Assembly: GCA_009775375.1 (NCBI GenBank)
Contig: VSPO01000030.1
Span: forward strand, 1-31,043
Length of the DNA: 31,043 bases
Direction of reading: 5' to 3'
From: Muribaculaceae bacterium
GTDB lineage: Bacteria > Bacteroidota > Bacteroidia > Bacteroidales > Muribaculaceae
Shown here: one piece after another, positions 1 to 8,146 of the stretch
Layout: every line of letters starts with the position of its first letter
How positions within the stretch are numbered: the first letter of the stretch is position 1
Position numbers and translations under genes: made by a program
The notes under the pieces: generated by a model
Told to the model about the DNA's origin: nothing
The model's database searches: none
The model's input: only the letters and a program-made list of their open reading frames with translations

Positions 1-152
1 TTCTACAAACACTCTGATTGAGGGTTTGTTATGCCTCATAATGTTTAATTTGGTTTAAATTCAAACATACTCTAAATAATCAAGCGATCAAAATATCCAA
101 CATCCGACATCGTTTTAAATACGTACCTTTCGGGCAAAGTCTATAGAAGACT

Positions 153-785
153 ATGTCCATACTACAAAATCCACTAATAACTATGACAGATAACCAAGAC
201 GTGATTAAAGAGGATCCGACAAAGAGTTCTTATTGGAGCCTGTTTTCCACTTTCTTCAAAATCGGGGCCTTCACTTTCGGAGGAGGATGGGCGATGATTT
301 CCATTATCGAACGCGAAATCGTAGACAAACATCACTGGATAGAGCGAGATGACTTCCTTGACCTTCTTGCCATTTCTCAATCCCTTCCGGGCATTTTTGC
401 CGTCAATATCGCCACTGCCGTCGGCGACAAAATCAGAGGAGGGAAAGGAAGTGTTGTTTCAGCCTTAGGCACTACCCTCCCCTCTTTCCTTATTATCCTC
501 GCCATAGCCATATTCCTCACTCCCGAGACAATTAAAAACAACCATACGCTGTCGGCTATTTTCATGGGAATACGTCCTGCGGTCGTAGCCCTGATCATAG
601 CCCCTGTGATCTCATCTGCCAAAGCTGCCAAACTAAAGCTGCAGACGGTGTGGATTCCTTTCGTAGTGGCTTTGATGATTTCACTCGACATGGGGACAGT
701 CTCCTCTCCTATCCTATACATCGTGCTTGGCGGACTTGGCGGATTCCTTTTCTGGTGGCTTCCCCAAAGAAAGAAGCGCCCCTGA
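153..785 (+). CDS. Chromate transporter, N-terminal-type half (short-chain CHR protein)
   Basis: This is an inner-membrane protein of the CHR family (chromate ion transporter). The 210-residue product carries one CHR domain, with the hallmark FKIGAFTFGGGWAMI near residues 36-49 and a second block SLPGIFAVNIATAVG near 87-101. Hydrophobic helices fill the rest. Full-length ChrA has two such domains. Here, as in many Bacteroidetes, the domains sit in two adjacent genes, the second starting 45 nt downstream, and such pairs are thought to work together. An alternative ATG at 183 would remove ten residues and is equally possible; I kept 153 because AGAAG lies just upstream of it. A weak -7-like TACCTTTC lies at 124-131 with no clear -33 partner. 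Family assignment is secure. The real substrate (chromate, sulfate or another anion) cannot be told from sequence. Confidence 0.88.
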   Translation: MSILQNPLITMTDNQDVIKEDPTKSSYWSLFSTFFKIGAFTFGGGWAMISIIEREIVDKHHWIERDDFLDLLAISQSLPGIFAVNIATAVGDKIRGGKGSVVSALGTTLPSFLIILAIAIFLTPETIKNNHTLSAIFMGIRPAVVALIIAPVISSAKAAKLKLQTVWIPFVVALMISLDMGTVSSPILYIVLGGLGGFLFWWLPQRKKRP

Positions 786-804
786 CCGTCAACACTTTAT
801 ACCT

Positions 805-825
805 CATACTTCATACTTCATACTT
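805..825. repeat. 7-bp tandem repeat (CATACTT x3) between the chromate-transporter halves
   Basis: Three perfect head-to-tail copies of CATACTT fill half of the 44-nt gap between the stop of the first half gene and the start of the second. The unit is not a multiple of three, and stop codons bracket the tract, so it lies outside both coding regions. It would be transcribed in the mRNA leader of the second gene. No function is evident. Confidence 0.8.
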
Positions 826-829
826 AACA

Positions 830-1438
830 ATGCAGATCTATTTCCAACTAATATGGGCATATCTTAAAATCGGAATCTTCGGATTCGGAGGAGGATATGC
901 AATGCTGTCACTGGTGCAGAAAATCGTGGTTGAGCCGGGATGGATTTCAGAAACCATGTTCACCGACATAGTGGCAATCTCACAAATGACTCCCGGACCA
1001 ATCGGAATCAACTCGGCAACATACATCGGCTTCGTTGCCCCGGGGAGTATAAATCCCGCTTTTCAAGGGATTTTCTGGGGACTGCTTGGTTCTTGCCTTG
1101 CCACATTGGCCGTATCCGTGCCAAGCTTCTTCCTCGTCTTATACAGTTCCCACTTCATTCGCCGACATAGCGAGAGCGGGGCAATAAAGGCAATTTTCTC
1201 AGGACTTCGCCCTGTAGTGGTAGGGCTGATTGCTTCGGCTGCCATTCTGCTCATGAACTCAGCCAATTTCAATCCCAATGGAATCCAGTGGCAACTGTGG
1301 GTCAATATCCTAATATGCGCCCTTGCATTCTGTCTTGCATATTTCCCTGTAAAAAGAGGAGAAAAGAAAATCAAAATACACCCTATCTTCATCATAATAT
1401 TGGCCGGCATTGCCGGTTATCTGATATATGGACTTTAA
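830..1438 (+). CDS. Chromate transporter, C-terminal-type half (short-chain CHR protein)
   Basis: This is the second single-domain CHR protein, 202 residues if translated from ATG 830. The open frame extends upstream to 650, but that part overlaps the first half gene and reads as non-membrane sequence. The protein proper begins MQIYFQLIWAYLKIGIFGFG, matching the usual CHR N-terminus. The signature IGIFGFGGGYAML is followed by SQMTPGPIGINSATYIG, and several hydrophobic helices run to the C-terminus. It presumably pairs in the inner membrane with the preceding half. Its last 11 nt overlap the start of folC, so the three genes are probably co-transcribed and translationally coupled. Transport of chromate is a family-level inference. 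Confidence 0.88.
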   Translation: MQIYFQLIWAYLKIGIFGFGGGYAMLSLVQKIVVEPGWISETMFTDIVAISQMTPGPIGINSATYIGFVAPGSINPAFQGIFWGLLGSCLATLAVSVPSFFLVLYSSHFIRRHSESGAIKAIFSGLRPVVVGLIASAAILLMNSANFNPNGIQWQLWVNILICALAFCLAYFPVKRGEKKIKIHPIFIIILAGIAGYLIYGL

Positions 1439-2762
1439 TACAGACTTCGAATCCAACTCATTGGAAAAGGAATATCAAGAGGCCCTGCAATTCCTTTTCA
1501 GCCAACTTCCCATGTTCTCAAGAATAGGCGCGGCTGCCTACAAACCGGGGCTCGAAACAAGCATAGCGCTCGACAACCATTTCTGCCGTCCACACACTAA
1601 ATTTAAATCAATTCATGTCGGAGGGACAAACGGGAAAGGGAGCACGTCGCACATGCTTGCCGCCATACTCCAGTCCCAAGGATATAAGACAGGTCTTTAT
1701 ACTTCTCCCCATCTCGTGGATTTCCGCGAACGAATGAGAATCAACGGCCAAATGATTCCCAAAAGAAAGGTAGTGGAGTTCGTGGAGAGATGGAAGAGTC
1801 AAGGCTATGACGGACATCCCTCTTTCTTCGAACTAACCATGATGATGGCTTTCGACTGGTTTGCCAAAGAAGAAGTGGACTATGCGGTCATCGAAGTAGG
1901 AATGGGCGGACGTCTCGACTCAACCAATATCATAACTCCGGAAGCTTGCGTAATCACCAACATATCATACGACCATAACCAATTCCTCGGCGACACCTTG
2001 CCGGAGATAGCCAATGAAAAAGCCGGAATTATGAAATCAGGGATTCCTGTCGTCATCGGGGAAGCAGAAGGAGAGATTCGGGAAGTATTCGAGAGTAGGG
2101 CAAAAGAAGTCGGGTGCGACATTGTCTTCGCTGCCGACAATCCGCTAATAGAAAATATCAGAAAAGGAGAATATGGAGGCTGGGATTTCTCCACTAAAGA
2201 CGGACAACAGCTCCATTCCCCACTTTCCGGCGACTATCAAGTGAAAAATCTCGAAACGGCGGTTCAAGCCGTAGAGACCTTGCGCGCAACCGGAATCAAG
2301 ATTTCTGATGAAAGCATCAAATCGGGGATATGCCATGTAGAAGAGTTCACAGGACTAAAGGGAAGATGGACTGTCGTAGATAAATCTCCGCTGACAATTG
2401 CCGATACAGGGCATAATATAGCCGGGATTTCCTTCAACATGGATCAGCTGAGAAATTTAATGAAAGAAAAGGGCAACGGGACGTTGAGAATCCTAATCGG
2501 TTTTGTGGCCGACAAAGCAATCGACAAGATTCTGACGCTTCTTCCCAAGGATGCGGAATACTACATTACCAACGCTTCAATACCAAGAGCTCTTCACGCT
2601 GACAAGCTTAAAGAGCTATTCTTAGAGGCAGGTCTCGACGGGAAGACATTCCCGGATGTCGCTTCAGCATATATGGCTGCAAAACAAGAATCCTGCAAAA
2701 ACGACGTAATATTCATAGGGGGATCCACTTTCATAGTCGCTGACTTTCTTACCACGCTTTAG
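1428..2762 (+). CDS. folC: Bifunctional folylpolyglutamate synthase / dihydrofolate synthase
   Basis: This cytoplasmic Mur-ligase-superfamily enzyme adds glutamate to dihydropteroate and/or to tetrahydrofolates using ATP, completing and retaining folate cofactors. The 444-residue length is normal for FolC. The ATP-binding loop GGTNGKGSTSH lies at residues 65-75, the conserved YAVIEVGMGGRLDSTN follows in the central domain, then ITNISYDHNQFLG with the metal-ligand region. The C-terminal domain has IADTGHNIAG, which carries the family His. The start at ATG 1428 overlaps the upstream transporter gene by 11 nt, implying coupling rather than a separate promoter. The link with chromate transport is probably only positional. 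The gene ends about 40 nt before a bidirectional terminator. Confidence 0.95.
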   Translation: MDFNTDFESNSLEKEYQEALQFLFSQLPMFSRIGAAAYKPGLETSIALDNHFCRPHTKFKSIHVGGTNGKGSTSHMLAAILQSQGYKTGLYTSPHLVDFRERMRINGQMIPKRKVVEFVERWKSQGYDGHPSFFELTMMMAFDWFAKEEVDYAVIEVGMGGRLDSTNIITPEACVITNISYDHNQFLGDTLPEIANEKAGIMKSGIPVVIGEAEGEIREVFESRAKEVGCDIVFAADNPLIENIRKGEYGGWDFSTKDGQQLHSPLSGDYQVKNLETAVQAVETLRATGIKISDESIKSGICHVEEFTGLKGRWTVVDKSPLTIADTGHNIAGISFNMDQLRNLMKEKGNGTLRILIGFVADKAIDKILTLLPKDAEYYITNASIPRALHADKLKELFLEAGLDGKTFPDVASAYMAAKQESCKNDVIFIGGSTFIVADFLTTL

Positions 2763-2802
2763 AGCATATAATCCAAGGCCCTGATTAAAAATCACATACA
2801 AT

Positions 2803-2841
2803 AAAAAATCATCCAGCTACATCAGAACCGGATGATTTTTT
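2803..2841. terminator. Bidirectional intrinsic terminator between convergent genes
   Basis: A 12-bp perfect stem, AAAAAATCATCC (2803-2814) with GGATGATTTTTT (2830-2841), encloses a 15-nt loop. The A-tract and T-tract at the two outer edges give a U-run in either direction. It sits between the stop of folC (+) and the stop of the lyase gene (-), so it can end both transcripts. Confidence 0.85.
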
Positions 2842-2854
2842 TGCTCTATTTTAT

Positions 2855-2882
2855 AAGGAACGCGTCCCTTAAAACTCGGGGG
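2855..2882. repeat. Intergenic repeat copy 1 (GCGTTCCTTAAAA family)
   Basis: AAGGAACGCGTCCCTT (2855-2870) is a near-palindrome followed by AAAACTCGGGGGACTCAC. The part from CGCGTCCCTTAAAA to ACTCAC resembles the sequence at 6358-6388, and the AAGGAACGCG arm recurs at 30912-30921. It is non-coding, between the terminator and the lyase stop. See the findings for the comparison of copies. Confidence 0.55.
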
Positions 2883-2889
2883 ACTCACG

Positions 2890-5800
2890 TCAATCCTGTG
2901 GTATCACCTCTTGCATATATATTGCATCGAGACTCCATAATGCCGCATCATTCGTGCTAATCGGAAATATTTCCAATTTCTCAGAGGGCACAAGGGGTGG
3001 CTCCACCTTATACATTCTGAAAGGTTCCGCCACTTTATGCTCTTTACGGGTCAGAAGATCATGCCATGTCTCAGCTGCTTTCTTCTCATCCTGATTCATG
3101 AACGCAGCATACGCGGCAAGCCTGGAAACCCTGAATCTATTGTGGCTGAGTTCCTGTGCCATCTCCTTATATCGGTCGGCATGATCGCGCCAAGCAGCTT
3201 CCCATCCCTCCACGTCAGTCATCCTCATCATCTCATTGTTGATTTCAAAACCGCCCATGATTGTCATCAGATGGTTGGTAGTGCGAAGTGTGGTGTCTGC
3301 TTCCGTGGTAATTATGCCTGTAGCAGGATCATATCCGAGGGCAAGCGGCCCCTGGAAAAGTTTTTGTGGCAAAGCAACGATACTCTTCATGCCATTGAGA
3401 ATCTTGTCGCGATATTTCGTATTGCCGGTTCTTTCCCATTCTGTAAGCCAATTTCCCGCATAGGAAAGCCAGTCGGGACCAAAACGAAGTCTGGCAGGAG
3501 CCGTGCAGGGATATTTGCCACGAGGCTGGGCAAGACGCATGGGATCGAGCGTATAGAGCATCTGGTCGGCATCTTTCACCTCTGTCATCAGATCGCCGGC
3601 TCGGTCATCAGCCGTGAGATAATACAGGAAGCGATTCCATGCCGCCTGACTTATCCGGCCCTCTTTCGCTCCACATCCCCAATGGCTGACATTGTGGCGT
3701 GTTCCCAAACCGGCATTTGGTCCGATATGATATACATCTACATCCCCATTATGGCGGGTCATGGCCTTTGCCATTCTCCAGGAGCGAGGATCGCCGCTGC
3801 GCAAAAAATTATACCAAAGCCACATCGGCGTGCCGAGCTCAGTGTTGTCCCAAGCATACCCCCCGACATCATACATCCAATCATGCCTGTTGAAATCATA
3901 AGCATGCATGACATCGCCGTAATTCCAGAATCCATACCATTTGCTTTTGTCGATAGCATCGGCATAGAAATCCATATAGTCTGTGATTCTCTTTTCAATC
4001 GCCGCTCTTTTTTCATTTGATGAATCCGGCAACGACCATACTCCAAAGGCCCGTCGGTCGTGGAGATATTTCGGGGTCGGAAGCAGCACTCCACCACTGA
4101 CAAAATCAGCAGCCATTCGTGCGAATTCTTCCTTCCCTTTATATCCGTCAGTCGGGATAATTACGAGCGATGATGTGCGGGCAATGCCATATGGAGTGCT
4201 CATCCCCTCTTGCACATCCTCATAGCTTGAATCCAAATCGTGGGCCTTATTGTCGTAGTGACGGAGATCCATAGGCTCACTTTCCGGACTCCAAAGCCAC
4301 ACCGTGAGATTGGCCTCTGACTTTGTTGCATCGGTCACTTCCAATGTAGATGGATAAGCCTGCCAGAAGTCTTCCAATCCCACAGCAAGACCACCCGCTA
4401 CATCTCCTGCATATACGAATCCGGCGCTTCTCGTCCCTGAGAATGTCCCAACCCACGAATTGTCGTCGTTAGCCCGCTTTCTGATAGAAAATGCGTCAGG
4501 CGACAATTGAGAGAGTCGATACGTATTCCAAGAAGCCCAATTTTCAAGATGCTTGCGGCTCTTTTCATCAAACTTATCTTTAGATGGAAGCTGAACGCCC
4601 TCCATCTGTCGCTTCTGGACCGACACTGAAGATGTATCGTTGGATATATTTGCTATTCTACGGCCAACAAGAGGCTGCACGGGCTCACTCCAGACTCCCC
4701 CGTCGGAACAAGAGAATGCTACGTGACGATTATACAATTCATCTTTCATCGGGACTCCAAATCTTATTCCAAGGCTTTTTATAAAGTCCTTATGCTGGTC
4801 GCCGTCGTAAATAAAGGTATGCGTCATCCTCATTTCTGAAGTATTTCCGAAGAAATAAAGACGCACCACGAAGGGAAGCCAACCTTCTTCCTTCCCTTTT
4901 CCAAAATATTTTCCATCGAAACGCACACAAACTCTGTTGGGGCCCTCTTTTTCTACCTCAACTTTAGAAACTTTCCCTTTAAAATTCGAGAACGTCTGGG
5001 AGAGAAGACCCTCCGTATATGGCTGGGAGACGGTGGAGGCAAGCAATGTGCAATTTCCGGAAACCTTTACACCATTGTCTACAATACTGTCAATAAGATT
5101 TTCCCCTGAATTTGATATATATGTTGAAACGCCATTACCCGAAACGACTATCCCTGAAGCGTGACTGATCACTTTTAAATCTGGGACTCCTGCAATCCCT
5201 TTCCTTTTCTTTTCAATTGGATTTAGGGTCAAAATCCCTGAATTAGCCGGGATTGTGGCAGCCATACCAAGCCATTTCACAGAACCGTCGGGCCAGAATG
5301 CCATAGGCCATTGGTCGGAAGGAATCTCTCCGTCGGAAGATGAGATCAAAGCCATTCTGCCATCTCGGGAAAGGACATTCTCATCGAATGGCACACCAAA
5401 CACCACCGGCTTCTTCCCTTTAGGAGCATCTCCAATCCAATGCAAAGGCACCGGCATTCGGGCAACGTTTATCTCTTCACATCTGAAATTGGCAAAGCGT
5501 ATGCGCGACAACGTTGTGCGGAAGCCAAAGTATCCTTCTGTCAATCCCTCAGGATCACGATAATCCACGAGTCGCTCTCCATTGATAAAGTATTGTGTGC
5601 GGAATCCGTCGCTCGTTATTTTAACGTGATACCATTTGTTGGCTTCCAATAAATGAGATTTCTCGGTATATTCCTTAATGATTTTAGGGCGATAGGCAGC
5701 GTCTTCAATTCCTCTCGCATCGCCATCATACCTACGAAACCGAGTTGTGGAATTGCCATTCCCTCCGTAGCCCAAATAATATAGCCTCATTCCGTAGCAA

Positions 5801-6198
5801 TTCAGGAATTTGCCTCTACCCTTGGAATTCTTCCAAAAATTATCGGGTGACGACGGATCGGAAGCCATCCAGAAACAATTAAGGTCGCTCAATCTGTCAT
5901 CAGCATTCTCTACTACCACCATCGCGTCGTATTCAATGGTCAGGGGAGCCTTAAGTTTCTGATTACGCCATAAGGTCAATCCCTTAGGAGCCTTAATCTC
6001 CACAGTATCGCCCAAGAAGCTGACCTTATAATCGGGGCTCTCAGATTCGATAATCCAATTTTTTTTGAAACTTCGCTTGTCAAGGTCAGAACCAAGCACC
6101 ATCACTCCATCCTCACCGTAAGACGGGATGGCACATAAAACTATAAAAGTCAGCACCGCTGCTTTTATAACTGAACAGAATTTCGTTCTCATGGTCAT
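2890..6198 (-). CDS. Secreted DUF6250 / exo-rhamnogalacturonan lyase-like protein (PL26-type fold)
   Basis: This is a large exported protein, 1102 residues from ATG 6198; ATG 6192 is also possible, while the longer open frame begins at a TTG. A signal peptide lies at the N-terminus (KAAVLTFIVLCAIPSYG). Residues about 50-245 look like the DUF6250 concanavalin-type sheet domain (WYHVKITSDG, YFINGERLVDY). Next comes a module resembling the N-terminal barrel of PcRGLX/YetA-like proteins (VPLHWIGDAPKGKKPVVFGVPF, WPDGSVKWLGM), then a beta-rich middle and an alpha-helical toroid-like C-terminus (DVYHIGPNAGLGTRHNVSHWG). The PcRGLX family (PL26) contains an exo-acting rhamnogalacturonan-I lyase; many bacterial homologues are untested. 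No SusC/SusD, sulfatase or other CAZyme genes adjoin it, so the substrate is inferred from family only. It could act in the periplasm or on the cell surface. Confidence 0.75.
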   Translation of the reverse strand: MTMRTKFCSVIKAAVLTFIVLCAIPSYGEDGVMVLGSDLDKRSFKKNWIIESESPDYKVSFLGDTVEIKAPKGLTLWRNQKLKAPLTIEYDAMVVVENADDRLSDLNCFWMASDPSSPDNFWKNSKGRGKFLNCYGMRLYYLGYGGNGNSTTRFRRYDGDARGIEDAAYRPKIIKEYTEKSHLLEANKWYHVKITSDGFRTQYFINGERLVDYRDPEGLTEGYFGFRTTLSRIRFANFRCEEINVARMPVPLHWIGDAPKGKKPVVFGVPFDENVLSRDGRMALISSSDGEIPSDQWPMAFWPDGSVKWLGMAATIPANSGILTLNPIEKKRKGIAGVPDLKVISHASGIVVSGNGVSTYISNSGENLIDSIVDNGVKVSGNCTLLASTVSQPYTEGLLSQTFSNFKGKVSKVEVEKEGPNRVCVRFDGKYFGKGKEEGWLPFVVRLYFFGNTSEMRMTHTFIYDGDQHKDFIKSLGIRFGVPMKDELYNRHVAFSCSDGGVWSEPVQPLVGRRIANISNDTSSVSVQKRQMEGVQLPSKDKFDEKSRKHLENWASWNTYRLSQLSPDAFSIRKRANDDNSWVGTFSGTRSAGFVYAGDVAGGLAVGLEDFWQAYPSTLEVTDATKSEANLTVWLWSPESEPMDLRHYDNKAHDLDSSYEDVQEGMSTPYGIARTSSLVIIPTDGYKGKEEFARMAADFVSGGVLLPTPKYLHDRRAFGVWSLPDSSNEKRAAIEKRITDYMDFYADAIDKSKWYGFWNYGDVMHAYDFNRHDWMYDVGGYAWDNTELGTPMWLWYNFLRSGDPRSWRMAKAMTRHNGDVDVYHIGPNAGLGTRHNVSHWGCGAKEGRISQAAWNRFLYYLTADDRAGDLMTEVKDADQMLYTLDPMRLAQPRGKYPCTAPARLRFGPDWLSYAGNWLTEWERTGNTKYRDKILNGMKSIVALPQKLFQGPLALGYDPATGIITTEADTTLRTTNHLMTIMGGFEINNEMMRMTDVEGWEAAWRDHADRYKEMAQELSHNRFRVSRLAAYAAFMNQDEKKAAETWHDLLTRKEHKVAEPFRMYKVEPPLVPSEKLEIFPISTNDAALWSLDAIYMQEVIPQD

Positions 6199-6230
6199 GT
6201 TTGTAATTGTTCGATTCAATTAAGTAATCG

Positions 6231-6238
6231 CAAAATTA
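6231..6238 (-). promoter_or_regulatory. Bacteroidetes-type -7 box for the lyase gene
   Basis: On the minus strand this reads TAATTTTG, a full match to the Bacteroidetes -7 consensus TAnnTTTG, about 33 nt before ATG 6198. A clear TTTG -33 box at 19-21 nt spacing is not seen; a TTTC lies somewhat further away. It is supported by the -7 box and position only. Confidence 0.5.
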
Positions 6239-6342
6239 ACATTTTTTTCTAAATCATTCTGCGAAATGACATTAAAATCGCATCCGGAACAATTAAAGCT
6301 GGTAAGTATTCCCATGTAAATATATCGCAAAGTCCCGGCCGC

Positions 6343-6388
6343 GTGACTCTACATATACGTGTTCCCTTAAAATTTTCGAAGGAGTCAC
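6343..6388. repeat. Intergenic repeat copy 2 with flanking inverted repeat
   Basis: The element CGTGTTCCCTTAAAATTTTC followed by GAAGGAGTCAC resembles copy 1 near 2861. A perfect 7-bp inverted repeat, GTGACTC (6343-6349) and GAGTCAC (6382-6388), brackets it. It lies between the two minus-strand genes (lyase promoter side and nuclease 3' end) and is not in a coding region. It could serve as a transcript end for the nuclease gene, but there is no clear U-tract. Confidence 0.5.
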
Positions 6389-6420
6389 TAAGTAGTTTTC
6401 GAAAACAACAATCTAATTAC

Positions 6421-7980
6421 TTATGGATATTCAATGCGGTAATCATCAATAGTGGAGGTTGCCGTGGAGAAGGAAGCTCCGATAAGAATCACCTTGCGAC
6501 CGTCGCCCACGTATGGGTCGGCATAGCCCTTGGCGTGGATCTGATTGAGTGCGGACTCGGAGCTGGAATTGACTTTGAACTCAAAGATATAGACGTAGCC
6601 GGAGGTCTGCACAATCATGTCTGCCCTGCCATGCGATGATCGAACCTCCGTGTGGACCTCAAATCCAAGCATCTTGAAGATTATCTCCACTACGTTCTGA
6701 AAATGAATCTCCCTTCGCAGTTCCGTTCCAGGGGAAAGTGACGACACAAGGCTGCACAGGCAGTCCATGAAATCTTTCGCGTTTCCTTCCGTCACGCTCC
6801 CCTTGAAACGCCTCAACGTGTAGTGGGGACTGTAGTCGTCTCTGAAGATATAATATTTGTAGAGGGAATTCCAGAATCCCTCGCTAACTTCAAGATTGGG
6901 AAATCCAAGTTGATATCTGTCATGCCTTTCATCGTAACCCTTTATCGTGAGATAACCAGATTGATAAAGAAGCACAGCCAGATTGCGCCCGGAGAGAGTC
7001 ATGTCGCTAAGCTCATTGCCACTTCGCCATGTGCCCTCAAGTTCCCATAGAGGATAGCTGTATCGCTTGAAGAGACGTGCAAGAAAAGACGGGGTCCCCG
7101 TCTGAAACCAATAATGACGCAGCTTTCCCTCGTCAAGCGCGCTCAATACGCTGTAGGGGTTGTAGAGTCGCTGGCCGCTCTCGCTGAAACAATACCCGTC
7201 GTAGTTTATCCTGAACTGATTCCAGGCCTCTTCCTCTGAAATACTCCTGCGATGGCTGAATGCGGATATCGAGTCTGCAAAATCACGACGGAACTCAAGT
7301 TCGCTGATTCCGCATATCTCATTATAGTCGGGCGACAGGGATATGTCGCGAAGGTTGTTCAATCCGGAAAAGACCGAGACATGACCTATTTTTGTGACTC
7401 CCGTGAGCATGGCAAAACGGATATACCGGTCGCTCTCCTTGAGCACGCTGTAGAATCCTCGCAGGCTGTCGCGCATTCTCGCGTTGAGGCCTTCGTCGTG
7501 AAGGCTCTCCAGGATAGGCTTGTCGTATTCGTCTATCAGAACCACCACCTTGCGACCCGTCTGCTCGTAAGCACGTCGAATCACGCCCCTGAACTTAGCG
7601 GCAGGAGTTGTCTCCATTTCCTCGAATCCATAAACATTACACCATTCTGTGGCTAAAAGCTCAAGTCTGTCCCTAAGTTTGTCGGGATGATCATAGCTTT
7701 CGCTGCTCAAATCAGCGCGAAACACCGGATAGGATTCCCATTCTTTTTCCAGACGACTGATGTCGAGACCCTCGAACAGCTCTCGTTTCCCCTCGAAATA
7801 TGATTCCATGGTAGACAGCAGCAGGCTTTTCCCAAAACGTCGAGGTCGGCTGAGAAATACGTAATTATATTCATTGACCAGACGATGCATCAACGCAGTC
7901 TTGTCAACGTAAAGGTAGCCGCCTTCCACAATCTTTTGGAAAGTCTGCATCCCGACCGGATATTTCTTTAATTCTGCCAT
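6421..7980 (-). CDS. AAA-ATPase-like protein with C-terminal PD-(D/E)XK nuclease domain
   Basis: This is a cytoplasmic protein of about 519 residues (521 if read from ATG 7986; positions here use the 521-residue numbering). The N-terminal AAA-ATPase-like domain (PF09820 type) has a Walker A-like SRPRRFGKS at 46-54 and Walker B VVVLIDEYDKP with D152. The C-terminal PDDEXK_9/DUF1703-like domain shows GRAD (D456) followed by IFEFKV (E469, K471), an intact PD-(D/E)XK core. These proteins are very abundant in Bacteroidetes genomes, often in many copies, and their function is not established; roles in DNA processing or mobile-element biology are speculation. I prefer ATG 7980 because the -7 box at 7989-7996 puts transcription start near 7985. 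It is single in this window and divergent from DPP-IV. Confidence 0.85.
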   Translation of the reverse strand: MAELKKYPVGMQTFQKIVEGGYLYVDKTALMHRLVNEYNYVFLSRPRRFGKSLLLSTMESYFEGKRELFEGLDISRLEKEWESYPVFRADLSSESYDHPDKLRDRLELLATEWCNVYGFEEMETTPAAKFRGVIRRAYEQTGRKVVVLIDEYDKPILESLHDEGLNARMRDSLRGFYSVLKESDRYIRFAMLTGVTKIGHVSVFSGLNNLRDISLSPDYNEICGISELEFRRDFADSISAFSHRRSISEEEAWNQFRINYDGYCFSESGQRLYNPYSVLSALDEGKLRHYWFQTGTPSFLARLFKRYSYPLWELEGTWRSGNELSDMTLSGRNLAVLLYQSGYLTIKGYDERHDRYQLGFPNLEVSEGFWNSLYKYYIFRDDYSPHYTLRRFKGSVTEGNAKDFMDCLCSLVSSLSPGTELRREIHFQNVVEIIFKMLGFEVHTEVRSSHGRADMIVQTSGYVYIFEFKVNSSSESALNQIHAKGYADPYVGDGRKVILIGASFSTATSTIDDYRIEYP

Positions 7981-7988
7981 CTTCATTG

Positions 7989-8019
7989 CAAAGATACAAA
8001 ACTCATTGCCAAACTCAAA
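7989..8019 (-). promoter_or_regulatory. Promoter of the AAA-ATPase-like/PD-(D/E)XK gene
   Basis: Minus-strand TTTG (complement of 8016-8019), a 19-nt spacer and TATCTTTG (complement of 7989-7996) match the Bacteroidetes TTTG-N19/21-TAnnTTTG promoter exactly. The -7 box ends only three bases before ATG 7986, so the transcript should be leaderless or nearly so. Confidence 0.68.
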
Positions 8020-8045
8020 ATATACTTCTATATATTTTGAGTTTG
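8010..8045. repeat. 15-bp perfect inverted repeat containing both -33 boxes of a divergent promoter
   Basis: CAAACTCAAAATATA (8010-8024) and its exact reverse complement (8031-8045) are separated by six bases. Each arm holds the -33 TTTG of the opposite-facing promoter. A dimeric regulator binding this palindrome would block or activate both genes together. The operator role is inference; the symmetry is directly visible. Confidence 0.75.
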
Positions 8046-8066
8046 ATGCTGCTTTTTGTATATTTG
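8036..8066 (+). promoter_or_regulatory. Promoter of the DPP-IV gene
   Basis: TTTG (8036-8039), a 19-nt spacer and TATATTTG (8059-8066) match the Bacteroidetes promoter consensus exactly. Transcription should begin near 8070, leaving a leader of about 76 nt before ATG 8147. The -33 box lies in one arm of the palindrome shared with the divergent gene. Confidence 0.72.
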
Positions 8067-8146
8067 CATCAGATTGAGAGGGATGGTGTTTTTATTCCTG
8101 ACTCTCCAAGACAAACAAATCACAAACAATCATAAACGATTATCTA

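Noticed and set aside
650..829. Upstream extension of the second chromate-transporter half
   Set aside because: It overlaps the first half gene in another frame and lacks membrane character, and the family N-terminus begins at 830.
3037..4020. 327-residue plus-strand open frame inside the lyase gene
   Set aside because: It is the antisense shadow of a long gene with clear domains. The protein has no recognisable fold and a composition unlike real proteins here.
6421..7980. The AAA-ATPase-like/PD-(D/E)XK gene as part of a new defence system
   Set aside because: No partner genes are in the same operon. The neighbours are a lyase and DPP-IV, and this family is abundant and scattered in Bacteroidetes genomes.
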